Shown in pieces: positions 1 to 8,260 of a DNA stretch of 64,000 bases (position 1 is the first letter of the stretch; the number at the start of each line of letters is the position of its first letter). The notes beneath the pieces were generated by a model. That model saw nothing but the letters and a program-made list of their open reading frames with translations, ran no database searches and was not told the origin of the DNA. The position numbers and the translations under genes were made by a program. This stretch comes from Labrys sp. WJW (GTDB taxonomy: Bacteria; Pseudomonadota; Alphaproteobacteria; Rhizobiales; Labraceae), in NCBI RefSeq assembly GCF_001676615.1, contig NZ_LYXZ01000006.1, positions 186,001 to 250,000 on the forward strand. The letters are read 5' to 3'.

Positions 1-134
1 AGCGCATCGACATAGTATCGGACCTGGGTTTCGGGATCTTCGACCGTCGGTATCTCCGCGGCTACGGCCAAGCGGGCGAAGCCGATGAACAAGGCGAGCG
101 ACAGAAGGAGGCGGTGCGTGAGACGGCGGGGCAT
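1..134 (-). CDS. Secreted protein, N-terminal fragment
   Basis: Only the first 44 codons lie in the window; the gene continues off the left edge. On the minus strand the start codon (134..132) is preceded by a GGAGA Shine-Dalgarno. The product starts with an arginine-containing n-region (MPRRLTHR), a hydrophobic stretch of about 17 residues and an A-V-A-A site, so it looks like a Sec signal peptide with cleavage near residue 26. The rest (EIPTVEDPETQVRYYVDA) is too short to assign. The function is unknown. Confidence 0.6.
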   Translation of the reverse strand, partial: MPRRLTHRLLLSLALFIGFARLAVAAEIPTVEDPETQVRYYVDA

Positions 135-290
135 CCGCGTTTCTCCAATGGGGCGGGATCAGGCCTGGCGGCGAAGGCGATGAATATCGCGCGCGACCGG
201 ACCGGGCGGACGCAAGCATGAAGCGGGCCCTCTTGCTGTGCCCTGCGGAACAGGGAGCGTCTACCTTGGCAAAAGCCGGTGCTGGTGGGG

Positions 291-1460
291 TCAGGCCGTC
301 TCCGCCGCCGCTGTCTTCAGCGGCGGCCCGTCATAGTGGGCGCGGGGTCGGATCAGGCTGCCCCGGGCCGTCTGCTCCAGCATATGGGCGATCCAGCCGA
401 CCGAGCGGGCCAGGGCGAAGAGCGTGAAGGGCGCACTCGCCGGCAGGCCATGATGGTCGGCCAAGGCCGCGAGGGCGAAATCGACATTCGGCGGCTCGTC
501 GCTATGTTCCGCCACGGCTCCGCGGATGTCCTCATAGATCTCGCTGCAGGCAAAGCAGGCCAGCAGGGCGGTCGCCCGGGGATCCCCATCGGGATAGAGC
601 GGATGGCCGAAGGCCGGCAGGCGATGGCCGCGGGAGAGCCAGTCATGCACGGCGTGGCGAGTGCCGACGCGGCGGGCGGTCTCGGCCAGGGCCTGCACGC
701 TCACCGCGGCTGTGCCGTGCAGCGGGCCGGCGAGGGTGCCCAGCCCCGCCAACAGGCCGGCGGCCAGCGGAGCGCCCGTCGATGCGGCCGTGCGGGCGGC
801 GAAGGTCGAGGCGTTGAGCTCGTGATCCGCCAGTAGCACCAAAGCCCGCCGGATGAGGCCGGCGGCATCGGGCGCCTGCCAGGCCTGGGCCGCCTGCTGG
901 TGCAGCGGCAAGGCACCATCGGAACCGCCGCCGAGCATGGCGGCTGCCATGGTGCCGACCAGGCCCGCCGCTTCCCGGCACAGCACGGCATGCGAGCGTC
1001 CGCCGGTGGGAAAGTCGTGGCTGGCTCGTCTCGCCAAAGCGAGCAGCGCGGCTTCGAAGGGATTGGCCGGGATCGGCGCGCCCTTGACGGTCGGCGGGAA
1101 GGCGAGGTCGACCCTGCCGACCTGCCAGAGCAGCCGCGCGATCTCCTCCAGGCCTGCCCGCTCCGACAGGCGGGCGGCGTCTTCGCCGCGATACCACAGG
1201 CGGCCATCCGCGATGGTGGAGAGGGCGGAGGCCAGCACGGGCTCACCAAAGGAGATGGTTTGCGCGGCGACGTCGGCTGCGCTGCGGCGCCCGGCGTGGC
1301 GCTCCGCCAGCCTTTTGACGTCCTCGCCGTGATAGAGGCTGCGCCGCACGTCCTGTGGGTGCGGCCTGGTGCGGATCCTGCCGCGGCTGACATTGGCATA
1401 GAGTGTCTGCGGCTGGACCTTGAGCAGGGCGAGGGCTTCTTCCGAAGTGATCCAGGACAT
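291..1460 (-). CDS. Citrate synthase-family protein with N-terminal helix-turn-helix
   Basis: A 389-residue protein. Residues 1-55 resemble an excisionase/MerR-type helix-turn-helix (TSEEALALLKVQPQTLYANV). Residues about 65-380 are a citrate synthase fold. The three catalytic positions of the family are present: His248 (GPLHG), His286 (FGHPLYP) and Asp327 (NVDF). The family condenses acetyl-CoA or propionyl-CoA with oxaloacetate; which substrate is used here cannot be read. It is divergent from a second citrate synthase-like gene at 1658. The fused DNA-binding domain suggests autoregulation or regulation of the neighbour, which is inference. Members with this architecture are known in proteobacteria and are usually left as citrate synthase family protein. 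Confidence 0.85.
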   Translation of the reverse strand: MSWITSEEALALLKVQPQTLYANVSRGRIRTRPHPQDVRRSLYHGEDVKRLAERHAGRRSAADVAAQTISFGEPVLASALSTIADGRLWYRGEDAARLSERAGLEEIARLLWQVGRVDLAFPPTVKGAPIPANPFEAALLALARRASHDFPTGGRSHAVLCREAAGLVGTMAAAMLGGGSDGALPLHQQAAQAWQAPDAAGLIRRALVLLADHELNASTFAARTAASTGAPLAAGLLAGLGTLAGPLHGTAAVSVQALAETARRVGTRHAVHDWLSRGHRLPAFGHPLYPDGDPRATALLACFACSEIYEDIRGAVAEHSDEPPNVDFALAALADHHGLPASAPFTLFALARSVGWIAHMLEQTARGSLIRPRAHYDGPPLKTAAAETA

Positions 1461-1548
1461 CGATGCAATCGGGCTGATATATTGACGAAATCAATCAAGA
1501 TTGACGTCAATGCTAAAGCGCCCAAATGCTTGTCGCAACCTTGTTCAA

Positions 1549-1651
1549 AGCGTTTTGCGATTTGGCGGAATCGCCAGGAATCGCAAAGACGCGTCGAATG
1601 AGGAGTGAGTACGAACAAGCGCTTATGTCCAAACGCGCTTTGCTCCAGGAG
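1549..1651 (+). repeat. Diverged hairpin module in the citrate synthase leader
   Basis: GCGTTTTGCGATT (1550..) pairs with AATCGCAAAGACGC ending near 1592, with one mismatch, around an inner TGGCG-GAAT-CGCCA hairpin. The module ends in AAACGCGCTTTGCTCCAGG, which runs into the Shine-Dalgarno of the citrate synthase at 1658. The same order of elements is found on the other strand at 4102-4198, including an identical 19-mer, GCGTTTTGCGATTTGGCGG. Confidence 0.7.
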
Positions 1652-1657
1652 ATTGCG

Positions 1658-2749
1658 ATGAACAATGGATTGGACGATGTCATTGCCACCGAAACCGTGA
1701 TGTCGGACGTGGACGGCCTTGCCGGCCGACTCGTCATTCGCGGCCATTCGCTCGACGATCTTGCCGGGCATGTCGGCTATGAGGAACTGGTCGGCATCCT
1801 GCTCGACGGCTTCTTCCAGGATCTGCCCGGCCCGGCGGAACTGGCGTCCCGCCTCGGCAAGGCGCGCTGCGAGGTATTCGAGTCGCTGGTCGCCGAGGGC
1901 ATGCCGGATGCGGGTCTGCCTGCCACCGATGCGCTGCGCGCCGCCATGGCCCGGCTCCGGGATGGCGAGGACCTCGACACGGCGCTTCGGCTGATCGCAG
2001 CGCCCGCCGTGCTCACCGCGGCCATCACCAGGCAGCGGCGGGGCGAGGCGGCGATCGCGCCGGATCCGAAGGCCGGCCATGCCGCCGACATGCTGCGCAT
2101 GCTGCATGGGACCGTACCACGTCCGGAGGAAGCCGCCGCCGTCGACACCTATCTGGTCACGGTCAGCGACCACGGCCTCAACGCCTCGACCTTCACCGCC
2201 CGGGTGGTCGCCTCGACGCAGGCCGGCCTGACCTCGGCGGTGCTGGCGGCGCTGAGCGCCCTGAAAGGTCCGTTGCATGGCGGTGCGCCGGGGCCGGTTC
2301 TCGACATGCTCGACGGCATCGCCGCTGCGCAGACGGCCGAGGCTTGGCTGGAGGCGGCCCTCGACCGTGGCGACAGGCTGATGGGGTTCGGCCATCGCGT
2401 CTACCGCGTGCGCGATCCGCGGGCGGAGGCCCTCAAGCGGGCTGTCACGGCGCTGTTCAGCCCGGGCACGAACGAGACAAGCCGTCTCGCTCTGGCCGAG
2501 CATGTCGAGGCGGCCGCGACCGGTATTCTCGCCCGCCGCAAGCCGGACCGGTCGCTGCAGATCAACGTCGAATTCTATACGGCCTTGCTGCTCGAAGCCC
2601 TCGGCTTCCCACGCGAGAGCTTCACCAGCGTCTTTGCCACCGGGCGGGTGGCGGGTTGGATCGGCCATGCCCGCGAACAGACCCTTTATGGCCGGCTGAT
2701 CCGGCCGCAGTCCCGCTATGTCGGCCCGCGGCCCGACCAGGCTGCCTGA
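1658..2749 (+). CDS. Citrate synthase / methylcitrate synthase-like protein
   Basis: A 363-residue citrate synthase-family protein. The start at 1658 is chosen because AGGAG (1647-1651) sits 6 bases upstream; longer in-frame extensions run through the repeat module. Catalytic histidines are visible in GPLHGG and GFGHRVY. At the position of the classical catalytic Asp the motif reads NVEFYT, so Glu305 replaces Asp, as in the citA-type subfamily. It is divergent from the HTH-fused paralogue at 291-1460 and convergent with the MFS gene at 2803. Substrate (acetyl- or propionyl-CoA) is unresolved. The pair may act in an acyl-CoA side pathway rather than as the main TCA enzyme, which is inference. 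Confidence 0.85.
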   Translation: MNNGLDDVIATETVMSDVDGLAGRLVIRGHSLDDLAGHVGYEELVGILLDGFFQDLPGPAELASRLGKARCEVFESLVAEGMPDAGLPATDALRAAMARLRDGEDLDTALRLIAAPAVLTAAITRQRRGEAAIAPDPKAGHAADMLRMLHGTVPRPEEAAAVDTYLVTVSDHGLNASTFTARVVASTQAGLTSAVLAALSALKGPLHGGAPGPVLDMLDGIAAAQTAEAWLEAALDRGDRLMGFGHRVYRVRDPRAEALKRAVTALFSPGTNETSRLALAEHVEAAATGILARRKPDRSLQINVEFYTALLLEALGFPRESFTSVFATGRVAGWIGHAREQTLYGRLIRPQSRYVGPRPDQAA

Positions 2750-2756
2750 AACGCAG

Positions 2757-2786
2757 AAAGCGGGCTCTGTTGCCGGAGCCCGCTTT
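2757..2786. terminator. Bidirectional intrinsic terminator
   Basis: AAAGCGGGCTC (2757-2767) and GAGCCCGCTTT (2776-2786) form an 11-bp perfect stem with an 8-base loop, with A and T runs at the outer ends. It lies between the convergent citrate synthase and MFS stop codons, as expected of a shared terminator. Confidence 0.8.
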
Positions 2787-2802
2787 CCGTCCTCGATAAA
2801 CC

Positions 2803-4077
2803 TCAGGCCGCCGCGGTCACCAGGCGAGAGCGCACGCCGGCGAGGATGAGCAGGACCGCCAGCAGGAGAACCAGGCCTGCAGCAACGAACACGCCGCTGG
2901 CCCCGCTGACGTCGAAGATGGAACCACCGCCCGCGGCACCGAGAGCGATGGCAAGCTGGATCACCGCCACGATCAGCGCCGTGCCGCTTTCGGTTTCGTC
3001 CGGCACGGCGCGGGTGATCCAGGCCGTCCAGGCTACCGGCACGGCGCCGAAGGCGAGGCCCCACAGGGCGATCAGCACCGTATCCGCCACCGGTGCGCTG
3101 CCGAGGCCGGCGAGCATCAGGCCGAGCACGCCCATCGCCAGGGGCATCGCGGCCAGGGTCAGCCTGAGGCTGCGCTCCAGGAGGAAGCCGCCGAGGAAGG
3201 TGCCGAGGAAATTGGCGATGCCGAAGCCGAGCAGGATGGCCGACATCGTGCTCACGCCGACCCCCGTCACCGTTTCCAGGAAGGGCCGGATATAGGTGAA
3301 GAAGGCGAAATGGCCGGTGAACACCAGGGTGACCGCGACCATGCCGAGGCCGATCTGCGGCCGCATCAGCACTTCCCACAGCGTGCGCAGCCGGGCATGC
3401 CCGCGCGGCTCCAGCCGCGGAAGGGTAGCGAACTGCACCACCAAGGCGAGGATACCGAGGCCGGCCGCCATCACGAAGACGGCGCGCCAGCCGGCGATGT
3501 CGCCGACATAGCTGCCGACGGGAGCGGCAAAGACGGTTGCGGCCGAGACGCCGCTGAACAGGATCGACAGGGCACGCGGCACCAGCGCCTCCGGTACCAG
3601 ACGCATCACCGTGGCGGCAGACATGGTCCAGAAGCCGCCGAGCGCGACCCCGAGCAGCACCCGTCCAGCGATCAGGGCCGGCAGGCTCGAAGCGGAGGCG
3701 ACCAGCAGGTTGGAGGCGATCAGCAGGATCGAAAAGGCCAGCAGGACGATGCGGCGGTCGAGGCGCCGGGTCACCGTCGCCACGATCAGGCTGGTGAGCA
3801 GGGCCACGGTCGCGGTCGCGGTGACGGCCTGCCCGGCCACGCCCTCGGTGACGCCGAGATCGCGGGCCATCGGCGTCAGCAGGCTGGCAGGCAGGAATTC
3901 CGCCGTGACCAGGCCGAAGACGCCAAGCATCATGGAGACCACGGCACCCCACAGGGCGTTCTGCGATCCGGGTGCTGATGTCGCGGGTGCGGCGGGATCA
4001 TCCCTGAAAGCCCGATTCGGGCCGCGATCCGGTTCGATCGCGTCAAGCGTCGAGGCGCTCTGCAACGCTTCGCTCAT
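2803..4077 (-). CDS. MFS efflux transporter
   Basis: A 424-residue major facilitator protein. About 45 hydrophilic residues come first, then 12 predicted membrane helices beginning at ALWGAVVSMMLGVFGLVTAE. The GRVLLGVALGGFW segment fits the conserved helix-4 region of drug/sugar/nucleoside-efflux MFS members (AraJ, NepI, YdhP group). Substrate is unknown. The gene diverges from the AraC-type regulator at 4257, a common arrangement for a regulator and its efflux target. Its leader contains the repeat module at 4102-4198. Confidence 0.85.
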   Translation of the reverse strand: MSEALQSASTLDAIEPDRGPNRAFRDDPAAPATSAPGSQNALWGAVVSMMLGVFGLVTAEFLPASLLTPMARDLGVTEGVAGQAVTATATVALLTSLIVATVTRRLDRRIVLLAFSILLIASNLLVASASSLPALIAGRVLLGVALGGFWTMSAATVMRLVPEALVPRALSILFSGVSAATVFAAPVGSYVGDIAGWRAVFVMAAGLGILALVVQFATLPRLEPRGHARLRTLWEVLMRPQIGLGMVAVTLVFTGHFAFFTYIRPFLETVTGVGVSTMSAILLGFGIANFLGTFLGGFLLERSLRLTLAAMPLAMGVLGLMLAGLGSAPVADTVLIALWGLAFGAVPVAWTAWITRAVPDETESGTALIVAVIQLAIALGAAGGGSIFDVSGASGVFVAAGLVLLLAVLLILAGVRSRLVTAAA

Positions 4078-4101
4078 CTGTCATGTCCTGTCGAAGTGAC
4101 C

Positions 4102-4198
4102 TGGAGCAAAACGCGTTCGGGCGGAACGCGTTTTGCTCCAACGGGTTGGGTTGGCGCGTTTTTGCAATTCTAGGTGTCCCGCCAAATCGCAAAACGCT
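4102..4198 (-). repeat. Hairpin module in the MFS/AraC intergenic region
   Basis: Arms 4102-4118 and 4124-4140 (TGGAGCAAAACGCGTTC and its complement) form a perfect 17-bp palindrome with a 5-base loop. A second hairpin carries the 19-mer at 4179-4197 (CCGCCAAATCGCAAAACGC), which is the exact complement of 1550-1568. Read on the minus strand, the two hairpins and the terminal TTTGCTCCAGG are in the same order as at 1549-1651 and point toward the MFS start. Confidence 0.75.
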
Positions 4199-4256
4199 AT
4201 TGCGTTGCAGCAACATAGGGTGGACATCTCGGACGATCCATGTCACTAAATCCGGA

Positions 4257-5252
4257 ATGCTTTACCATTCGTCCGGACTTGAGCGCGTGCGTCGTGATAA
4301 CCCGCCAGCCGACCTGATGAGCGAACTGCTCCTCGGGATGCGGCTGAATGGCGTGCAATATCGGCGCCTGCATGCAGCCCCCCCTTTCGGCGTGCATTTC
4401 GGCACGGTCGAAGGACGGGCGCAGTTCCATTTCGTCGCCTGCGGCACGGTCTATCTGCGCATGGCCGGCGGCGCGGTCCACAGTCTCGGGCCCGGCGATG
4501 CCGTGCTGCTGCCGCGGGGCGGAGAACACTGCCTCGTTTCCGCGCCGGACCTGCCAAGCCAGGATGTCGGCGCCTATGAGGCGATCCCGCTCTGCAAGAG
4601 CGTCAGCGCCGTTTCGGCCTGCGTCGAGGAGACCTGCCCGAGCCAGCATGCCCATGTCTTCAGCGGCTGCATGGAGTTCGATCTCGGCGGCATGCATCCG
4701 CTGATCGCCCAGATGCCGGAGGTGATGCTGGTCGGCACGCTCCTGGAGCGCCAGCCGGAAATCGAGCCGATGCTGCGGGCGATGGAACGCGAGGTGCTGA
4801 CGGAGCGGGTCGGCTCGGCTGGCATCCTGGCGCGGCTGGCCGATGTGGTATCGGCCTCGATCGTACGTGGCTGGGTGGAATGCGGCTGCGGGGAGACGGC
4901 TGGCTGGCTGGATGCGCTGCGTGACCCGCGTCTGAGCCGCGCCATCGGCGCCTTGCATCGCGACCCCGGCCGGGACTGGACGGTGGCGGAACTGGCTCAG
5001 GAAATGGGGGCCTCGCGTTCGGTCTTTGCCGAACGTTTCCTGGCGGTGACCGGCCAGACACCATTGCGCTATGTCACCGAGCTGCGCATGCGCCTGGCGG
5101 CCGAATGGATCGGACGCGACCGCATGTCGATCGACACTGCCGCCCAGCGCCTGGGTTATGCTTCTCAGGCCGCCTTCAGCCGTGCCTTCAAGCGCGTGAC
5201 AGGCAGGCCGCCGGGGGCGTTGCGCACGGAAGGGCCTCTCGCGAGGGCGTAA
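4257..5252 (+). CDS. AraC-family transcriptional regulator
   Basis: About 331 residues. The N-terminal half is a cupin_6-type sensing domain (from PPADLMSELLLGMRLNG to about residue 200), and the last 100 residues carry the double helix-turn-helix of AraC/XylS proteins (MSIDTAAQRLGYASQAAFSR, FKRVTGRPPGALR). It is divergent from the MFS exporter at 2803-4077 and probably controls it. The start is uncertain: 4257 has only a weak GGA upstream, and an in-frame ATG at 4317 falls at the cupin boundary. Confidence 0.85.
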   Translation: MLYHSSGLERVRRDNPPADLMSELLLGMRLNGVQYRRLHAAPPFGVHFGTVEGRAQFHFVACGTVYLRMAGGAVHSLGPGDAVLLPRGGEHCLVSAPDLPSQDVGAYEAIPLCKSVSAVSACVEETCPSQHAHVFSGCMEFDLGGMHPLIAQMPEVMLVGTLLERQPEIEPMLRAMEREVLTERVGSAGILARLADVVSASIVRGWVECGCGETAGWLDALRDPRLSRAIGALHRDPGRDWTVAELAQEMGASRSVFAERFLAVTGQTPLRYVTELRMRLAAEWIGRDRMSIDTAAQRLGYASQAAFSRAFKRVTGRPPGALRTEGPLARA

Positions 5253-5633
5253 GGGTCGGCAGCCGGGCAGAGAGGCGCGACTCCCTTCTCCCGCAAGAGG
5301 AGAAGGCTGGTCGCGTTCCGCCCGCCTCCCCACCCCCGTTGCCGGCTTGCTGGAAGTGTGTCAGAAATTTGGCACAGAGGACGTCGCCCACAGAAGGGAG
5401 CCTCATGCCGGCTGGTGAGCCTGTTGTCGCCTGGTTGAACCGTCGCAAGCACGTTGCGGCCGTTTGGAGCGCGGCAAGGACGCCTGGGACAAACGCTCGT
5501 TTTATATCTCGCCGGTTTTCCTTCGCCGATATCGCATGGGACGATGGTGCGCTCTTCGAGCCCCGCGCTTCGCCTCTTCGGCCCTACAGGCCCTCCAATA
5601 ACGGCAAACCCTGCAGAGAATGGGATCCCCACC
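5253..5633. other. Intergenic region before the ATP-grasp gene
   Basis: 381 bases without a supported gene. It contains a short family A hairpin at 5284-5306 (CCTTCTCC, 7-base loop, GGAGAAGG). I see no convincing sigma-70 promoter or riboswitch. The promoter of the ATP-grasp gene must lie here, because the AraC gene ends without an operon-like junction. Confidence 0.5.
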
Positions 5634-7085
5634 ATGAGTGGACGTGAGAAGCTGCGCAGCCTCAGCGACATCTATCGTTTCCTGCGCATGAACGAGACGC
5701 CGATCTATGTCGTCACGCCGACGCCCTTCAACCTGCTCGGGCTCGACGAGTGGGTGGGCGGCCTGGAGTTCATCAATTACTTCGACATCTTCGACGGCAG
5801 GCATCCGCGGGTCTTCGTGCCGCCGCGCACCGGGCCGGTCGAGTTCAAGTCGATGGAGGATGTCGCCAATTACCTGGTGGCCCATCCCGCCTTTCGGGCC
5901 CGCATCCGCAAGAAGCCGCGCGGCAAGGCCATTTTCGTGATGTTCGACGAGGAGACCGAGGAGCTCTGCGCCGAGGCCGGCGTCGATGTCGCCCTGCCCA
6001 AGGCCGCCTTGCGCACCCGGCTCGATTCCAAGATCGAGACGACGCGGCTCGGCAATGAGGCGGGGGTAGCCAGCGCGCCCAACACCATGGGTCTCGCCTC
6101 GACCTATCAGGAACTGGAGGCGCTCGCCGCCTCGGCCGGGCTCGGCAGTGACCTGGTGGTGCAGACGCCCTATGGCGACAGCGGTCGCACCACCTTCTTC
6201 GTCAAGAGCCAGGCGGACTGGGACAAATATGCCGCCAAGATCATCGGCCAGGACCTGAAGGTGATGAAGCGCATCAATCACCTTCCCGGCACCATCGAGG
6301 GCTGCTGCACGCGCCACGGCACGCTGGTCGGCCCTGTCATGACCGACATCACCGGCTTTGCCGAGATCACGCCCTATAAGGGCGGCTGGTGCGGCAATGA
6401 CGTCTCGCCCACCATCCTGCCGGGCGATGCGCCCGACCGGGTGCGCGAAATGGCGCGCAAGCTCGGCGACCGCCTCTACGAGGAAGGCTATCGCGGCGTG
6501 TTCTGCTGCGACTTCCTGCTCGATACCGATACGCACGAGGTCTATCTGGGCGAACTCAATCCGCGGGTCTCCGGCGCCTCGCCGCCGACCAATCTGATCA
6601 CCACCATCTATGGCGGCTGCCCGCTGTTCCTGTTCCACCTCCTCGAATTCCTCGATGTCGACTACGACCTCGACATCGAGGCGGTGCAGAGCCGCTGGAA
6701 GGAATATGACCACTGGACCCAGCTCATCCTCAAGCAGACCGAGGACAAGGTGGAAATGCTGACGCGCGTGCCGCAATCGGGCATCTGGCGCATGAACGAT
6801 CGCGGTGAGATCGCCTATCAGCGCTCTGCCCTCGACCTGACCAGTGTCGGTGACGAGAACGAGGCCTTCTACATGCGCGTGTACGGCGTGGGAGAATATT
6901 GCTACCATGGCGCCGACATGGGCTGCCTGCTGGCGCGAGGCCGGATGCAATCGGACAGTCGTGAGCTGCTGGCGCGTGCCAAGAAATGGAACGCCGGCAT
7001 CAAGGCACAATTCGAATCGGTGCCGCTCTCGGCGATGACGGCTATCGTGCCGCCGGTCGACATGGCTTCGGCCAAATGGATCTGA
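5634..7085 (+). CDS. ATP-grasp domain ligase (biotin carboxylase-like)
   Basis: A 483-residue protein. An N-terminal pre-ATP-grasp region is followed by an ATP-grasp fold. Visible features are a glycine-rich loop (TPYGDSGRTTFF) and the metal-binding end motif DFLLD...GELNPRVSG, with the acidic and asparagine ligands of the ExNxR type. It lacks the biotin carboxyl carrier and the AccC core signatures, so the usual automatic name biotin carboxylase is probably wrong in function. ATP-grasp enzymes of this shape join a carboxylate to an amine or thiol. The C45-type acyltransferase gene follows 186 bases downstream on the same strand. The substrate is unknown. The start at 5634 has only a poor ribosome site (GGGAT). 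Confidence 0.75.
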   Translation: MSGREKLRSLSDIYRFLRMNETPIYVVTPTPFNLLGLDEWVGGLEFINYFDIFDGRHPRVFVPPRTGPVEFKSMEDVANYLVAHPAFRARIRKKPRGKAIFVMFDEETEELCAEAGVDVALPKAALRTRLDSKIETTRLGNEAGVASAPNTMGLASTYQELEALAASAGLGSDLVVQTPYGDSGRTTFFVKSQADWDKYAAKIIGQDLKVMKRINHLPGTIEGCCTRHGTLVGPVMTDITGFAEITPYKGGWCGNDVSPTILPGDAPDRVREMARKLGDRLYEEGYRGVFCCDFLLDTDTHEVYLGELNPRVSGASPPTNLITTIYGGCPLFLFHLLEFLDVDYDLDIEAVQSRWKEYDHWTQLILKQTEDKVEMLTRVPQSGIWRMNDRGEIAYQRSALDLTSVGDENEAFYMRVYGVGEYCYHGADMGCLLARGRMQSDSRELLARAKKWNAGIKAQFESVPLSAMTAIVPPVDMASAKWI

Positions 7086-7111
7086 CCGCAAGAAGCGTCG
7101 GAACCTCGACC

Positions 7112-7204
7112 TTTGTCATCATCGGGCTTGTCCCGGTGATCCAGGGCTTCGATCTTGAAGGGGAGCGGTATCTGGATGCCCGGGGCAAGCCCGGGCATGA
7201 CAAA
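7112..7204. repeat. Palindromic intergenic repeat, family C
   Basis: Arms of about 33 bases (7112-7144 and 7172-7204) pair with a few mismatches: TTTGTCAT...CGGGCTTGTCCC against CGGGGCAAGCCCGGGC...ATGACAAA. A related copy is at 21050-21142. The unit lies between the ATP-grasp and C45 genes and could act as a processing or attenuation hairpin. Confidence 0.7.
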
Positions 7205-7271
7205 ATCCGAGCTATTTTTTTAACCTCACCGCGAGTTTCGAATGAGGCTCTGAAGGCATGAGTGGAAAGAA

Positions 7272-8249
7272 ATGAACGTAGGCTTCCGCAGTTTGCGGGA
7301 ACAGGAGCCCGGCCTGGCCTGGAACGCGGTGTTCCAGGCCGGTTGGCCCGGCTGGCGGCAGTGGTTTCTGGAACGGGGCGGTGCGCAGGCGCCGAGCCTC
7401 GTTGATGCTACACGCGCCGTGCGACGCTTCATGCCGGAGATGGAGGGGCTGTGGTCCGGACTGATCGCCGCGGTGCCCTCGGATGAGGACCTCGCCCGCT
7501 TCTTGAGCTTCTGGACGCCGCCGCGCTACCTGGTCAATTGCAGCCAGGCCGTGCTGGTCGATGAGCTCGGCCCCATCCTGGTGCGCAACTACGACCTGGC
7601 GCCGGAACTGAACGAGGGAACGCTGCTGCGCTCGCGCTGGCGCAACCGGGACGTCATCGGCATGGTGGACGGCCTTTCCGGCCTTGCCGACGGCATGAAC
7701 GATGCCGGCCTCGTCGTCTCGCTCACCTTTGGCGGGCGCGCGGTGGCCGGTCGGGGCTTCGGCGCACCCATGATCGTGCGCTATCTCCTGGAGGTCTGTT
7801 CCGACACCTATCAGGCCGTGGAGGCGCTACGCTCGGTTCCCTGCCACATGGCCTACAACGTGACGGTGCTCGACCGCCAGGGCCGCTCCGAAACGGTCTA
7901 TCTCTCGCCCGACCGGCCGGCGATCGTCTCCGGCAAGGCTTTCACCACCAATCACCAGCTCGGCGTGGAATGGCCGAGACATGGCCGCCTCTCGCGCACC
8001 GTCCAGCGGGCGGAAGCCCTCGAACAGCTCCTGGCGGATCCCACGCTCGACGGAAACGGGCTGGCGGCAGCCTTCCTGACCCCGCCCTTGCTGGCGACCA
8101 GCTACGCGCAGGGCTTCGGTACGGTCTACACGGCCTGCTACCGCCCGGCCGCCGGCGCCGTCACCCTGCTCTGGCCCGGCCAGGCCGCAAGGCACTGGAC
8201 CTTCCAGGACTACGGCCAGATCGAGTTCCAGGTCAGCTATCCGGATTGA
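7272..8249 (+). CDS. C45-family autoproteolytic acyltransferase/hydrolase
   Basis: A 325-residue protein resembling the acyl-CoA:6-aminopenicillanate acyltransferase (peptidase C45) branch of the Ntn-hydrolases. The likely nucleophile is Cys90 in VNCSQAV, followed by R105-N106-Y107-D108 (RNYDL), the arrangement seen in Cys-Ntn enzymes where the precursor is cut just before the cysteine. Later conserved segments include DGMNDAGLVVSLTFGGR and TTNHQLG. There is no signal peptide, so it should be cytoplasmic. Bacterial members hydrolyse or transfer acyl groups on small amides or dipeptides. The ATP-grasp ligase just upstream suggests one makes and the other cleaves or transfers an amide bond, which is inference. 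Confidence 0.8.
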   Translation: MNVGFRSLREQEPGLAWNAVFQAGWPGWRQWFLERGGAQAPSLVDATRAVRRFMPEMEGLWSGLIAAVPSDEDLARFLSFWTPPRYLVNCSQAVLVDELGPILVRNYDLAPELNEGTLLRSRWRNRDVIGMVDGLSGLADGMNDAGLVVSLTFGGRAVAGRGFGAPMIVRYLLEVCSDTYQAVEALRSVPCHMAYNVTVLDRQGRSETVYLSPDRPAIVSGKAFTTNHQLGVEWPRHGRLSRTVQRAEALEQLLADPTLDGNGLAAAFLTPPLLATSYAQGFGTVYTACYRPAAGAVTLLWPGQAARHWTFQDYGQIEFQVSYPD

Positions 8250-8260
8250 GGCGCCACAAG

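Noticed and set aside
701..3952. A 1083-codon open frame on the minus strand across three genes
   Set aside because: It lies in the wrong frame behind the HTH-citrate synthase, the second citrate synthase (antisense) and the MFS gene, all of which have clear family motifs. Long antisense frames are common in high-G+C DNA.
5634..7085. True biotin carboxylase AccC
   Set aside because: The AccC core motifs present in pccA of this window (such as the ATP loop and EMNTRLQVEH) are absent; only a general ATP-grasp fold can be supported.
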